64,000 nucleotides of DNA from Mycolicibacterium rufum. GTDB lineage: Bacteria; Actinomycetota; Actinomycetes; Mycobacteriales; Mycobacteriaceae. Made by a program: the position numbers and the translations under genes. The stretch spans positions 1-64,000 of the forward strand of contig NZ_CP092428.2 of NCBI RefSeq assembly GCF_022374875.2. The letters run 5' to 3'. Under the pieces are notes generated by a model that was not told where the DNA came from, searched no databases, and worked only from the letters and a program-made list of their open reading frames with translations. Below, in pieces: positions 25,527 to 35,738 of the stretch; position 1 is the first letter of the stretch; each line of letters opens with the position of its first letter.

Positions 25527-26186
25527 ATGAATCCAATGACTCGAATTCTGCTGACTTTCTTTGTAGTCATCACTGTCGCGATCGGTGCAGGTGTGTACTT
25601 TTCGAGCCGAGATGGTGGAACCGCAGGATCAGGTGGCACACAGGCTGATGGCGAAGCCCAGGTAGTCCGCGAGAACAGTCACCGCCTCAGTTCCGCGCCC
25701 GACAGCGATGTGACTTTTGTCGAATTTCTCGATTTCGAGTGCGAAGGTTGCCGCGCGGCGTTCCCCGCCGTGGAGCAGCTGCGCGCCCAGTACGGCCAGC
25801 AAGTCACCTTCGTCGCCCGCTATTTCCCGATGCCTGGTCACTTCAATGGAGAACGGGCGGCACGTGCGGTAGAAGCAGCGGCTCAGCAAGGCCAGTTCGA
25901 ACCGATGTACAAGAAGATGTTCGAGACGCAGGATCAGTGGGGCGAAAAGCAGGTACCGGCAGACGAGGTGTTCCGCGGATACGCCACCGAGCTGGGTCTC
26001 GATGTAGCCGCGTGGGACGAGGCGTACAACGCCCCGGCCACACTTGATCGAATCCAAGAGGATGTCGCCGACGGCACCGCCCTCGGCGTGCAGGGCACGC
26101 CCACATTCTTCGTAAACGGAAAGCAGCTGGAGATCAAGACTTACGCAGACCTGGGCGCTGCGATCAAAAATGCCCTTGGCGAGTAG
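25527..26186 (+). CDS. DsbA-like thiol-disulfide oxidoreductase (copy 1)
   Basis: 219 residues. An N-terminal membrane anchor or uncleaved signal (ILLTFFVVITVAIGAGVYF) places a thioredoxin-fold domain outside the membrane. The active site is C72-E-G-C75 in FLDFECEGCRAAFP; the cis-Pro loop is GVQGTPTFF. A helical insertion lies between, as in DsbA/thioredoxin_4 proteins. It probably oxidises or isomerises disulfides in exported proteins. It has the same length and about the same sequence throughout as the copy at 55018, which has CEAC. Both carry the shared dyad upstream. Confidence 0.88.
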   Translation: MNPMTRILLTFFVVITVAIGAGVYFSSRDGGTAGSGGTQADGEAQVVRENSHRLSSAPDSDVTFVEFLDFECEGCRAAFPAVEQLRAQYGQQVTFVARYFPMPGHFNGERAARAVEAAAQQGQFEPMYKKMFETQDQWGEKQVPADEVFRGYATELGLDVAAWDEAYNAPATLDRIQEDVADGTALGVQGTPTFFVNGKQLEIKTYADLGAAIKNALGE

Positions 26187-26517
26187 TCAGCGCCAGGCGG
26201 GCCCCACCACGGTTCGGCGCGCAGCGAACCGATGACTGTGGAATGGGCTTCGCCGACATAGCCGCACGGCACAATCCCGCGGCAGCGGCGAACGATTTAC
26301 TACGCACCTGACCTGGCTCATGAATGCGGTCGCGGGACGGCCTGCATGCCGTTCAAACCGGGCTCAGAGGGATAGAGCTGCGGGCCGCAGTGAGCGCGGC
26401 ATGCTTGCCCTCGGTCGACGCCTTCCGTTCGTCTGCCCGTGGACGGCATTCAGCGAGAGGTACCGCAGAAGTCATCACGATCGGCCTTATTGCTTCTGTC
26501 CGAGGCCGGATTGGGCG
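26187..26517. other. Gap between convergent dsbA-1 and cbtA
   Basis: No convincing gene, repeat or hairpin seen. The two flanking genes converge here, so terminators would be expected, but no clean long stem stands out by eye. Confidence 0.4.
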
Positions 26518-27315
26518 TCACAGTATGTGGCTCGTCTTTCGGCGCTCCCCGACCAGCCGCGACGCGATCGCACCGAACACCAGGCCGATTGTCGTATAAA
26601 TGACAACCTGGGTGCCGAGCGCGTAGAGCCGGAAGTAGCAGAGGACATCGGCGGGAAAGCCCTCATAGACGATGGCGCCTGCAGCGTCGCGCAGCGGGGC
26701 CGGTGTTTCGTTGATGGTTGGCAGCACAATCATTACGAGTGCCATCGTCGCCGCGTAGGCGCCAGCGGCGGCCAACCTCCCGTTGAAGGCCCCCAACGTG
26801 GCCACCCATCGGCGAGCCAGTGCCACCGCGCCGATCAGGAGCGCTGCCGAGAGCACCACCATCAACACGTACAGCAGTGTGCGCTCACGGACGGTCTGGT
26901 CGAGACTCAACGCTGGCGGGTTGGCGGGATATTTTAGGTTAGGTATGACGTACAAGCTCAACAGCATGCCGCCCGCGATGTAGAGCGACAGCAGTCGTGC
27001 CGACACATCGCCGACGCGACCATAGGCCACAGCGAACACCACCGCGAACAAGGCGCCGATGGCGACGCTGAACGCGAGTATGCCGAGTCCCATGCCGATG
27101 TTCATCTGCACTGTGCGGGTGAACAGGTCGACGTTCTCTCCGTGGCCGGCGTGTCCCCCGGGCGAATCCATGGCCTCCCGGGCGGCCCGCACGCCATTTT
27201 CGTACTCGATTGCGCGCGCAGTCTGGGGCGCAGCGAATATCCGCGCGAACCCGAATGCCAGTACGCCTGCGGCGGCGCCAGCCAACAGGCCGCGCCAGAT
27301 GATTTGCTTCTCCAT
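26518..27315 (-). CDS. cbtA: CbtA family membrane protein (putative cobalt transporter subunit)
   Basis: 265 residues from the ATG at 27315, with AAAGGGA as ribosome-binding site; a further in-frame ATG lies at 27342. Six or so transmembrane helices. The opening (IIWRGLLAGAAAGVLAFGFARIFAAP) and the His-containing segment GGHAGHGENVDLFTR are typical of CbtA, predicted to transport cobalt. The usual small His-rich CbtB partner gene and a cobalamin riboswitch are not seen upstream. It may therefore carry a different metal or act alone. Confidence 0.8.
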   Translation of the reverse strand: MEKQIIWRGLLAGAAAGVLAFGFARIFAAPQTARAIEYENGVRAAREAMDSPGGHAGHGENVDLFTRTVQMNIGMGLGILAFSVAIGALFAVVFAVAYGRVGDVSARLLSLYIAGGMLLSLYVIPNLKYPANPPALSLDQTVRERTLLYVLMVVLSAALLIGAVALARRWVATLGAFNGRLAAAGAYAATMALVMIVLPTINETPAPLRDAAGAIVYEGFPADVLCYFRLYALGTQVVIYTTIGLVFGAIASRLVGERRKTSHIL

Positions 27316-27503
27316 CTCGTTAGTCCCTTTCGGTTTCGGCATAACAAGGAAACATCAGCAGAGTGGATCAGACTGGCGGTCGAGTCCATCGGCTGGACCT
27401 TACGAAGCTCATCAGATGGCAGTTCGATCCTATGCGCGACCCGTTGTCGCTACACATCTGCGTCCAGAATGCGCGCGCCCGTGGATCCGGCGACCTCGGG
27501 CTG

Positions 27504-28232
27504 CTATTGAGAGTCGCCGGCGGCATAGGCGGTAGCCCAGTCGCGCACGCTGCGGGCGTACGGATCGGACTGGTTGTAAGCCCACAGCGCTGTCATCCAC
27601 CCCTTTGGGGTCGCCAGGTCGCCGCCGCGGTTGCATAGGTAGCCGGCAGCCGACAGCGCAGCGTCGTCGACGTTGTCGGGACTGACGATGCCGTCATTGT
27701 TGGCGTCAACCCCATAGAGCCGCCAGGTCTCCGGGATGAATTGCATCGGACCCATTGCCTGGGCGAATCCGGGCTCACCGTCGGGCGAGCCGCCGCCGCT
27801 GTCGGTGATGCGCATATTGCCGTTCGAGCCATCAAGACGCACACCACGAATCGGCGGAGTGACATCCCCGTTCGGGGCGATGGTGGCGCCGCGAAAGGTG
27901 CCGTTGCGGCTCTCGACCATGCCGATTCCCGCCAGCGTCGTCCAGGCCAGCTGGCAGTCGGGGTTCTCGACGTGGGCGACTCTGGCCGCATAGGCATATG
28001 CCTCCAGCGCGGTGGCCGGTATGTCCAGCGCCGGAGCCCGTTGTGCAGCCCAGACGCGCAACTGGTCGGCGGGTCGGCCGCGGGCAGGATAGTCAATGTA
28101 GGGCACCGGGGCTCCCGCGGGCGGCGGAACGCCTTCGGGAACGGAGGTGTCGGTCTGGCACGAACAGCTGGACGTCATCAGCACCGCGGTCGCGCCCACA
28201 ACGGCGACAGCCCGCACACGCACCAACGACAC
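27504..28232 (-). CDS. Lytic murein transglycosylase, lipoprotein
   Basis: 242 residues with a lipobox (LMTSSCSC), so probably anchored outside the membrane. The SLT_2-type domain shows IGMVESRNG with the catalytic Glu, GPMQFIPETW and the calcium-binding-like DANNDGIVSPDNVDDAALSA. It cleaves the glycan chain of peptidoglycan. It is one of several wall-remodelling enzymes in this window. The 570 bp upstream (28233-28802) contain no gene I can support. Confidence 0.88.
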   Translation of the reverse strand: MSLVRVRAVAVVGATAVLMTSSCSCQTDTSVPEGVPPPAGAPVPYIDYPARGRPADQLRVWAAQRAPALDIPATALEAYAYAARVAHVENPDCQLAWTTLAGIGMVESRNGTFRGATIAPNGDVTPPIRGVRLDGSNGNMRITDSGGGSPDGEPGFAQAMGPMQFIPETWRLYGVDANNDGIVSPDNVDDAALSAAGYLCNRGGDLATPKGWMTALWAYNQSDPYARSVRDWATAYAAGDSQ

Positions 28233-28802
28233 TGGACTCCCTCAAGCCATTCTGGTCGAAGTCATTGTGCCACAGGGCTTGAAGCCTTGGGTTCAACTTG
28301 GCGCGACGTTGGCGCAGACGTCAGAGCGGTGTCAGAGCCCATCGACCGCTCGACCTCAAGTGGGTATGCCGGATCCTTCGCGTGCTAGAGCCCGCGGCTC
28401 GACGGTGCGATGGCTAGTGTCGCCTGACCGCGCGATTCGACGTCATGAGCAGCAGCGGTCGCGCTGGCCCGATCACCCGGGCGACCCAGCAGCGGGAGAT
28501 CACGACCATGCCAGGCCTTCCTGCAGGCCTCTGAGCCGACGCGGCCTTCCGAGCTGGTGTCCGCATCAGGACGCCAATGTTGTTGAGCCACAACGGTTAC
28601 GTAGGCAATGAGTCGGCGGCTCGGATCGGTATCGATGGTCACCTCGGCCCGTCTAGGTTGCGGCAGCGTGACGGTGGAGGCATCGCCGGTGCGCTCCATC
28701 ACTTCCGGCGGTGATGGTGCCGTGGGGTTTTCACTATGGCGTTTGTGATTGCCTGCCCTGGGCCGGGGGCTCGAGGCCCACGCTGCCGGTGGTCGGTCTG
28801 GG
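28233..28802. other. Gap of about 570 bp with no supported gene
   Basis: A minus-strand frame (28385-28870) overlaps the CPBP gene end and has only a short natural-looking segment (RRAEVTIDTDPSRRLIAYVT). It may be a gene remnant. No motif, repeat or dyad of the shared type was noticed. Confidence 0.35.
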
Positions 28803-29606
28803 CTAGAGGCCCAGGAGGGTGTTGCAGGTGAACTTAGACAGCCAGTTGAGTCGATCCGCGACCAGGGCATAGCCGACGTAGGCCACCGTGTTGATCACCC
28901 CGTGGGCGATGATGAGTGGCCACAGCCGACCGGTGCGCCGCCACGCGTAGCCGAACACCAGACCCATCACGACGTTGCCCAGCCCGGCGCTGAAGCCTTG
29001 ATACAGGTGGTATGTGCCGCGTAAAAGGCTTGACAGCACCAGCGCGGTGGACGGGCGGACCCGCAGTTGGTGCAGCCGGGTGAGCAGAAAGCCCACCACG
29101 ATGATCTCTTCGGCCCAGGCGTTGGCGAACGACACCAAAATGAGGACGGGGATGCGCCACCACGTGTCGTTCAGTTCCGAGGGCACTACCGATGCGCTGA
29201 GACCCAATGCGCGGGCGGTAACATACAGCGCCAGGCCGGGCAGCCCGATAAGGGCGGCGAGCCCGATGCCACCGAGCAGGTCGAGCCGGTACCGCGGTCG
29301 GCCCAACCCGATTGCTGCCGGGCCAAAACCGCTGCGCCACAATAGGTATACGGCGAGAAAGCCCCAAGCGACCAGTTGGAACACGGTCGCCAGATTAAGG
29401 CCGAGATCGATGAGGTCGAACGAGGAGCGGCGCGGGTTGAGCGCTACGGTCTGCCCCGCCAGGCCGAGCAGCACCGCCTCGATCAGATCCAGGATCGCGG
29501 TATAGGCGCTCAGAGCGAACGTCACCATCAACACAACGACGATCTCGATCCGCAGCGGTCGCCGCTGGTCGTCCGTTAGGGCATCGGGGGCGTTCACTGA
29601 AGCCAC
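28803..29606 (-). CDS. CPBP family intramembrane metalloprotease-like protein
   Basis: About 267 residues from the GTG at 29606; the frame is open to 29642. Eight or so transmembrane helices. CPBP/Abi motifs are present: AEEIIVVGFLLTRL (the Glu-Glu pair, with Val where EExxxR has Arg), LLRGTYHLYQG and IIAHGVINT. The family includes prenyl-protein endopeptidases (Rce1-like) and bacteriocin-immunity proteins. The specific role is unknown. An isoprenylcysteine-methyltransferase-like gene occurs elsewhere in the window (60404), but no prenylation system is evident. Confidence 0.75.
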   Translation of the reverse strand: MASVNAPDALTDDQRRPLRIEIVVVLMVTFALSAYTAILDLIEAVLLGLAGQTVALNPRRSSFDLIDLGLNLATVFQLVAWGFLAVYLLWRSGFGPAAIGLGRPRYRLDLLGGIGLAALIGLPGLALYVTARALGLSASVVPSELNDTWWRIPVLILVSFANAWAEEIIVVGFLLTRLHQLRVRPSTALVLSSLLRGTYHLYQGFSAGLGNVVMGLVFGYAWRRTGRLWPLIIAHGVINTVAYVGYALVADRLNWLSKFTCNTLLGL

Positions 29607-29715
29607 GGTAGCCTGCCGGGTCCACACCTGCTTCTCGCACAACCCGTCGAGGAAGGGCAGCCGTCAGCGCCCGGATCGCTTGGGGCGCCTCACTTCTTGA
29701 TTGCGGATTCCCGTA

Positions 29716-29973
29716 TCAGGACATCACTGGCGCGGCGTCAGGCCTGTGCCGACGGTTCATAGGCCCGTGGGCTCCTCCTGGGCTCGCTGTTGTTAGGCGG
29801 CCACCGCCCCAGGTAATTCCGGCGATCATCGCCAGCGTGCAGGCCAGGACGATCAAATAATCGCTCGGGGTATCGGAAACCTCGACCCCAGTCGAACCTT
29901 CGCCCGTGCGGTCAGGCGATCGCTGCTGTCCGCGACGATGACACGCGCGAGGGGGTGATGATTGAGCTTGAGG
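29716..29973 (-). pseudogene. Possible remnant continuing in frame after copC
   Basis: Directly after the copC stop the same frame stays open for 85 codons to a TGA at 29716. It reads TGEGSTGVEVSDTPSDYLIV and then LACTLAMIAGITWGGG, a plausible membrane helix followed by a polar tail. No good start codon is seen. It may be a former extension of copC separated by one nonsense codon, or the remains of another membrane gene. The rest of the gap to 29642 is featureless. Confidence 0.3.
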
Positions 29974-30591
29974 TCAATCTCTTCGTTCGAAAGGAGGTGA
30001 TGTGTTTTGCACTCCAGAGCGCCCGGGTTCAGATCTGGGGTGTTCTGCTGCGTTCTTCCGGCGGTGTCGCCTATTTTGCCAGAACGCGATCACACCGCCA
30101 AGCGCCAGACCGGCGCCGGCTGCTGTGAGTACAGACGCCTTGGTGTCCGAACCTGCGGTCGCCGCGGGCGCCGGAGGAGACGGCTCAGCGGTGCTGGGTG
30201 CTGCACGGGCTGGCGTGGTTGTGGGTGACGGTTGTTCTGGGACGCCGGCGATGGTGAAGGTGTACGAGCCGGAGACGGGGTGGCCATCTGCTGAGACCAC
30301 GCGGTAGCTGACGGTGAACAGGCCGTTTGTGAGTCGGTCGGGCCCGACGGCGACCGTGAGGCGCGGCCCTTCGACGTTTGCCGAGCCCGACACCCAGTTG
30401 CGACCATCGGCGCTGGTGACGGCGACGTCAGCGAACGCTGGATTGATTTCCTCGGAGAAGGTCAGCACGACGGCGGTCAATGGGGACGCTACGCTCGCGT
30501 CCTTGGCCGGGTCAGAACCAACGAGTGAGGTGTGCGCGGCAGCAACTCCGACTCCGGACAGCCAGAAGGCCAGCGCCACCAGTGTGGTCAT
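29974..30591 (-). CDS. copC: CopC domain copper-resistance protein with C-terminal anchor
   Basis: 205 residues from the ATG at 30591, chosen because the signal peptide (MTTLVALAFWLSGVGVAAA) then ends right before AHTSLVGSDP, so the mature protein would begin with the copper-binding His. The CopC beta-sandwich continues (VLTFSEEINPAFADVAV) to VSADGHPVSGSYTF, holding the second His. A Pro/Ala/Thr linker leads to one membrane helix and a basic tail. CopC binds extracytoplasmic copper and usually works with CopD; a CopD-CtaG fusion is encoded at 52501. Confidence 0.88.
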   Translation of the reverse strand: MTTLVALAFWLSGVGVAAAHTSLVGSDPAKDASVASPLTAVVLTFSEEINPAFADVAVTSADGRNWVSGSANVEGPRLTVAVGPDRLTNGLFTVSYRVVSADGHPVSGSYTFTIAGVPEQPSPTTTPARAAPSTAEPSPPAPAATAGSDTKASVLTAAGAGLALGGVIAFWQNRRHRRKNAAEHPRSEPGRSGVQNTSPPFERRD

Positions 30592-30871
30592 GACGGCGCG
30601 CGTGGCCAGGTTCACGATCCTCCTTGAGCTTGCGTCCGTCGTGCCAACACGCGGTCCGCGCACATGAGTGTATGTTCCCGTCTGGCAACGCCAACGTCAG
30701 TCACGCATGCCTCACGCCAGCACCCTTGAATATCAAGTGCTACGACACCACCAAACGCCGCGATGTCGTCAAGTCGTAAACACGGCGGGACCCACCGTGT
30801 TCGGTACCGACGGGCTCGGCGACTGGAACATTCCTGGGAACCGCGGGAGCAGGCAACGCTGCGGTAGCTGG

Positions 30872-31969
30872 CTAGTAGCGGCGCACGTTGTAGATCGGCG
30901 CCGACGAGATCGGCGCCACCTTCACCGGAGTGCCGTACGTCGAGGCGTGCACCATGTTCCCATCGCCGATGTAGATGCCCGCGTGTGAGGCGTCCGAGTA
31001 GAAGGTGACTATGTCGCCGGGCTGTACGTCGGTCGTCGCCACGGGTTGTCCGCCCGCCGCGAGCGCCTGACTCGACCGCGGGAGCGACTTACCGTTCTGC
31101 AGAAACGCCCACTTGATGAGCCCCGAGCAGTCGAAGGCATCTGGTCCTGTTGCACCCCACGAATAGGGCGCACCCACACGGGTCAACGCCGCCTGCGCGA
31201 CCCCGGTCCCCTCGGGTGAGCTGGACGGACCCGGACCCACCGGCGGTATCGCCTCGGGCATCGCCATGATGGCCGGATTGGCCGGCACCGGCACCGGCAC
31301 CGGCGGCGCGGGCGGCATCGGCCCAGGGCCGGCGAGCGCTGCACGTTGATCGGGGGTCAGTGCGCGGTATAGCGCCTCTACTTCGGCGATCTGTGTTCGC
31401 AGCCGGCTCTGCTTCGATTGCAGGTCCGCGCGGACGGCCGACGCCTGCTCCGCGGCAGTACGAGCCGCCAGCGCTGATGACTGCGCCGCGAGCGCGGCTT
31501 CGTCGGCACGGGTTGATGCGGCGCGAAAGGCGCTGATGCGGTCCGACATCTGAGTGGCCATCACCCTGCTCGAGGAGAGTTCGTCGAGCAGGCGTTGGGG
31601 AGACTCCGCGGTCAGCGCCGCGCTGATCGTGCTGGTCGAACCACCCATGTACGACGCGGCCGCCACCTGATTCACGGCGGCCTGATACTCACCGAGGTCG
31701 GCTCGCGCCGCGGTCATCGCCTCGAGTTCGGTGCGTTGACGATCCTCAGCCCTGCGCTGCGCCCCGAGTTTCCCCGCGAGTTCCAGTTCGGCCGCATACA
31801 CCGCTTCCGTGGTCCGCTCGGCTTCTCGAGAGAACTCCGTCAATCGAGCCAGGGCGTCGGCAGCCGGGTCGGCCCACCCAGTGCCGGCAGAGTCGCCGAG
31901 AGTCAGTGCCAGCACGATCGCCACGACGAGAGCACCCGCCGAGCGGCATACCGCGGCAGGGCGGTTCAT
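30872..31969 (-). CDS. NlpC/P60 peptidoglycan endopeptidase (RipA/RipC-like)
   Basis: 365 residues from ATG 31969 (MNRPAAVCRS), chosen for the signal peptide that follows; another start is at 32002. A long coiled coil (about 35-215, rich in Ala/Arg/Glu) precedes a Pro-rich linker. The C40 peptidase domain has DCSGLIKWAF (catalytic Cys), SHAGIYIGDG (His) and MVHA. It cuts stem peptides of peptidoglycan; the coiled coil usually keeps it inactive or binds FtsEX-type partners. Just upstream (32014-32021) lies the palindrome CTACGTAG, related to the shared dyad but without its full spacing. Confidence 0.9.
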   Translation of the reverse strand: MNRPAAVCRSAGALVVAIVLALTLGDSAGTGWADPAADALARLTEFSREAERTTEAVYAAELELAGKLGAQRRAEDRQRTELEAMTAARADLGEYQAAVNQVAAASYMGGSTSTISAALTAESPQRLLDELSSSRVMATQMSDRISAFRAASTRADEAALAAQSSALAARTAAEQASAVRADLQSKQSRLRTQIAEVEALYRALTPDQRAALAGPGPMPPAPPVPVPVPANPAIMAMPEAIPPVGPGPSSSPEGTGVAQAALTRVGAPYSWGATGPDAFDCSGLIKWAFLQNGKSLPRSSQALAAGGQPVATTDVQPGDIVTFYSDASHAGIYIGDGNMVHASTYGTPVKVAPISSAPIYNVRRY

Positions 31970-32196
31970 TCTCAAAACACAGTCCTTACACCGCAGGGAC
32001 ATCTATGGTCTAGCTACGTAGGTCACGGAAAGATTACGAGTAACCGCGTTCAATGTCCACGCCCACAGCGATGCTCATCGGCCGTACGCGCCCATTGCGC
32101 ATGCTCCGTCGCGCCGGGCGCGGCTCAAAAGCGAACTCCCGCTGAATGTTCCGGTCGAATCGCACCACGCATCCAACGATGCAACTATCGCACATT

Positions 32197-32216
32197 TACT
32201 GTGTGCAATAGTAGGT
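32197..32216 (+). promoter_or_regulatory. Shared dyad TAC[G/T]-N10-GTAG, copy 3 (ctaE promoter)
   Basis: TACT at 32197 and GTAGGT at 32211, 47 bp before the ctaE start. It lies between divergent NlpC/P60 and ctaE genes and could act on both. Confidence 0.6.
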
Positions 32217-32229
32217 AGCGACTCAGTAG

Positions 32230-33212
<983 letters not shown>

Positions 33213-33686
33213 CCTGAACGGCGAGTGGATGATCAGCCGTCGGACAAAACAAATAGGTGCCCCTCTCGGTCGGCGTCTGTCCTAGCCCGTGGAGATGGCA
33301 TCGTCTTGACGCCCGTTGCCCACGGTCATCGTCTCGGTGGTGTCGTCGGCGGTCGAGACCACCCCGTCACGCCCAGCACGCCGGCAGCAGCGCTGACCGT
33401 AACCGGCGACTCCACCGATCCCCGACGTCGCCCTCGGTGACCGACGTCTGCAGGTCCGGAACGAGCAGATCGCAAGGGGTGCCCTTATCGACGACCCTTC
33501 GGATCGCTGCGCCTGCCGCGGCGTTGGTAGACCGCTGCACGCTCTGATGATTGCGGCTCCGCCGACGATTGCCAACAGCGTTGGCGTCGGCCACCAGACG
33601 CTCCTGCGCCGATAGATCGCCCGCGTGGTCGATACGCCTCATCAATGTCGTCCCGTCATTCGCCGTGGAGCCATTGCGCTACCATT
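33213..33686. other. Gap before the tlpA promoter
   Basis: No gene I can support on either strand, although weak frames exist in both directions. It may hold remnants of a lost gene. Confidence 0.35.
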
Positions 33687-33706
33687 TACGTAGTCTCTAC
33701 GTAGAA
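33687..33706 (+). promoter_or_regulatory. Shared dyad TAC[G/T]-N10-GTAG, copy 4 (tlpA-ctaG promoter)
   Basis: TACG at 33687 and GTAGAA at 33701. A perfect TCTACGTAGA palindrome overlaps its right half. It is about 180 bp before the TlpA-like gene. Confidence 0.6.
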
Positions 33707-33887
33707 GGTGCCGGGCTGACCGGCCCTGGCGGCAGGGGCGCCGCCGGTGCTCGCCCGAGCGGCCGCGGTGCCTGCGCCCAACGTCCAGTACGGAGGTCGT
33801 CGTGTCGATGCACCGGTCACGTACCACGTCGCGCGGCTTCGAGTCGGCGGGCCCGTATCGGAGCAACCCAGCGTGAGTGGCACTTGA

Positions 33888-34610
33888 ATGACTCGTCGAT
33901 TCACCGATGGACCCCGAACGTCGCCGTCAAGGCTGGACGTGGGCGTTGAGCGTCGGCGACGGAGGCGACCCCCGACACATTGGTCACTGGTGGTACGGCG
34001 TGGCATCGCCGCGGGTTTGAGCGCGGTACTGCTCGGCGCCGCAGTGTCCGGATGCTCCAGCGGAGACGACGCCGTCGCGCAGGGTGGCACGTTCGAGTTC
34101 GTGTCGCCGGGCGGGCAGGTCGACATTTTCTACGACCCGCCGCAGAGTCGTGGTCGCCCGGGGCTGATACGCGGACCCGACCTGATGTACCCCGACCGCA
34201 CGTTGTCACTCGATGACTTCGCCGAGCAGGTGGTGGTGATCAACGTGTGGGGTCAGTGGTGCGGTCCCTGTCGCACCGAGATGCCGGAACTGCAAAGGGT
34301 GTACGACGCGACCCGGGACGAGGGAGTCGTCTTCCTGGGCATCGACGTCCGCGACAACAACCGCCAAGCTGCGGTTGACTTCATCGTCGATCGCAAGGTC
34401 ACCTTCCCGTCGATCTACGACCCACCGATGCGCACGATGATCGCCTTGGGCGCGAGATATCCCACCACCGTCATCCCGTCCACCATCGTTTTGGACCGGT
34501 TGCATCGCGTCGCCGCGGTGTTCCTGCGGGCGCTGCTCGCCGAGGATCTCGAACCGGTGGTCCGTCGCCTCGCTGCCGAGACCACAACCGGCTCAGGGCC
34601 CCCGCGATGA
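33888..34610 (+). CDS. TlpA/ResA-like thiol-disulfide lipoprotein
   Basis: 240 residues from the ATG at 33888; a GTG inside the basic N-terminal stretch is also possible. A signal with lipobox (LLGAAVSGC, Cys56) anchors it outside the membrane. The thioredoxin-fold domain has WCGPC (Cys125, Cys128) and the Pro loop YPTTVIPSTIVLD. ResA/CcsX proteins reduce the haem-binding Cys pair of apocytochrome c, using electrons from CcdA (51610). The next genes are a 30-codon ORF and ctaG, all with overlapping stop-start codons. Confidence 0.88.
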   Translation: MTRRFTDGPRTSPSRLDVGVERRRRRRPPTHWSLVVRRGIAAGLSAVLLGAAVSGCSSGDDAVAQGGTFEFVSPGGQVDIFYDPPQSRGRPGLIRGPDLMYPDRTLSLDDFAEQVVVINVWGQWCGPCRTEMPELQRVYDATRDEGVVFLGIDVRDNNRQAAVDFIVDRKVTFPSIYDPPMRTMIALGARYPTTVIPSTIVLDRLHRVAAVFLRALLAEDLEPVVRRLAAETTTGSGPPR

Positions 34611-34699
34611 ACGGCGACCCCGCCCCGGCTGCACGTCGCCGCGGGGCGCGGCCGACACTCGGGCGCAACGCCGCGACTCGATGGTGGGCTGCCCCGTGA
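34607..34699 (+). CDS. 30-residue ORF linking tlpA and ctaG
   Basis: The ATG at 34607 overlaps the tlpA stop (ATGA) and its TGA overlaps the ctaG GTG start at 34696 (GTGA). The peptide is basic and Ala/Pro-rich (MNGDPAPAARRRGARPTLG). It may serve mainly to carry ribosomes from tlpA to ctaG. A functional peptide is possible but unsupported. Confidence 0.4.
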   Translation: MNGDPAPAARRRGARPTLGRNAATRWWAAP

Positions 34700-35676
34700 T
34701 CGGTCAGGTGGTGCTCCCCACCTCACCGCCGTCGCTTTGGGCGATGCTCGGTTGGTTACCGCCACCGGTTCCGATACTGCCTGTAATGGCAATTGTTTTG
34801 GCGGTGTGGTACCTGCTTGCCGTTCGAGTCGTCAGATCCCGGGGCCGCCAGTGGGCGTGGACGCGCACGGCGAGCTTCCTGGCCGGCTGTATCGCCTTGG
34901 CGGCGGTGACGGGCCTGGCCATCGACGGCTACGGCTACCGACTGTTCAGTGCCTTCATGTTCCAGCACCTCACGCTGTCGATCCTCGTTCCGCCGCTGCT
35001 CGTGCTGGGTGCGCCAGGCCGGCTGCTCCTCAGGTCCACGCCTCATCGTGGACTCGGACGCTACGTCGTGATCGCCGCGCTGGGCGGCCTGCGCTGCCGG
35101 GCGAGCAGGATCGTGCTGCACCCCGGCTTCACCATTCCGGTGTTCCTGTTGAGCTACTACGGCCTGTACCTTTCCGACCTCTTCGACGCGGCGGCGTCCA
35201 GCGTGGCCGGACACGTCACACTGCAGGTGTTCTTCCTCACCAGCGGTATGTTGTTCATCCTGCCGATCCTGTCGATCGGTCCCTTGCCGGTCCGGCAGAG
35301 CAACCTGGGCCGCTTCTTCGACATCTTCGTCGAAATGCCGCTGCACGTCTTCATCGGCGTCATCCTGATGATGGCACCGCGGACGCTCACCGAGACCTTC
35401 GCCCAACCTCCGCCGGACTGGAACGTCGACCCCGTCGCCGACCAGGGGGTTGCTGGCGCCTTGGCGTGGTCCTACGGCGAGCCCGTCGCGCTGCTGACCA
35501 CAGTGATCTTCGCCATCCGATGGCGCCGTGATGAGGAGTCGGAGTCGAAGAAAAGAGAGGCCGACGTCGAACGCGACGACGCGGAACTGGCGGCCTACAA
35601 CGCGTTTCTGCGCGGACTGCACCAACAGCGGCGACCACCGACCGACGTGCCGAGCACCGCCAACGAGCACGACTGA
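34696..35676 (+). CDS. ctaG: CtaG-type cytochrome c oxidase assembly protein
   Basis: 326 residues from the GTG at 34696; the frame is open to 34681. About seven membrane helices of the Caa3_CtaG family: FSAFMFQHLTLSILVPPLLV, GAPGRLLLRSTPHR, GHVTLQVFFLTSGMLF and a conserved Met/His-rich segment FFDIFVEMPLHVFIGVILMMAP. The family helps insert copper into oxidase subunits. The C-terminal tail is charged and cytoplasmic. A second CtaG domain is fused to CopD at 52501. Confidence 0.88.
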   Translation: MIGQVVLPTSPPSLWAMLGWLPPPVPILPVMAIVLAVWYLLAVRVVRSRGRQWAWTRTASFLAGCIALAAVTGLAIDGYGYRLFSAFMFQHLTLSILVPPLLVLGAPGRLLLRSTPHRGLGRYVVIAALGGLRCRASRIVLHPGFTIPVFLLSYYGLYLSDLFDAAASSVAGHVTLQVFFLTSGMLFILPILSIGPLPVRQSNLGRFFDIFVEMPLHVFIGVILMMAPRTLTETFAQPPPDWNVDPVADQGVAGALAWSYGEPVALLTTVIFAIRWRRDEESESKKREADVERDDAELAAYNAFLRGLHQQRRPPTDVPSTANEHD

Positions 35677-35738
35677 CGCCGTGACGACAACGCGGCGGCC
35701 ATCAATTCGACGCCAGACCCAGGTCGCCAGCGACATCG

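Noticed and set aside
27316..27503. Cobalamin riboswitch or cbtB upstream of cbtA
   Set aside because: I looked for the small His-rich CbtB frame and for riboswitch-like conserved blocks and saw neither.
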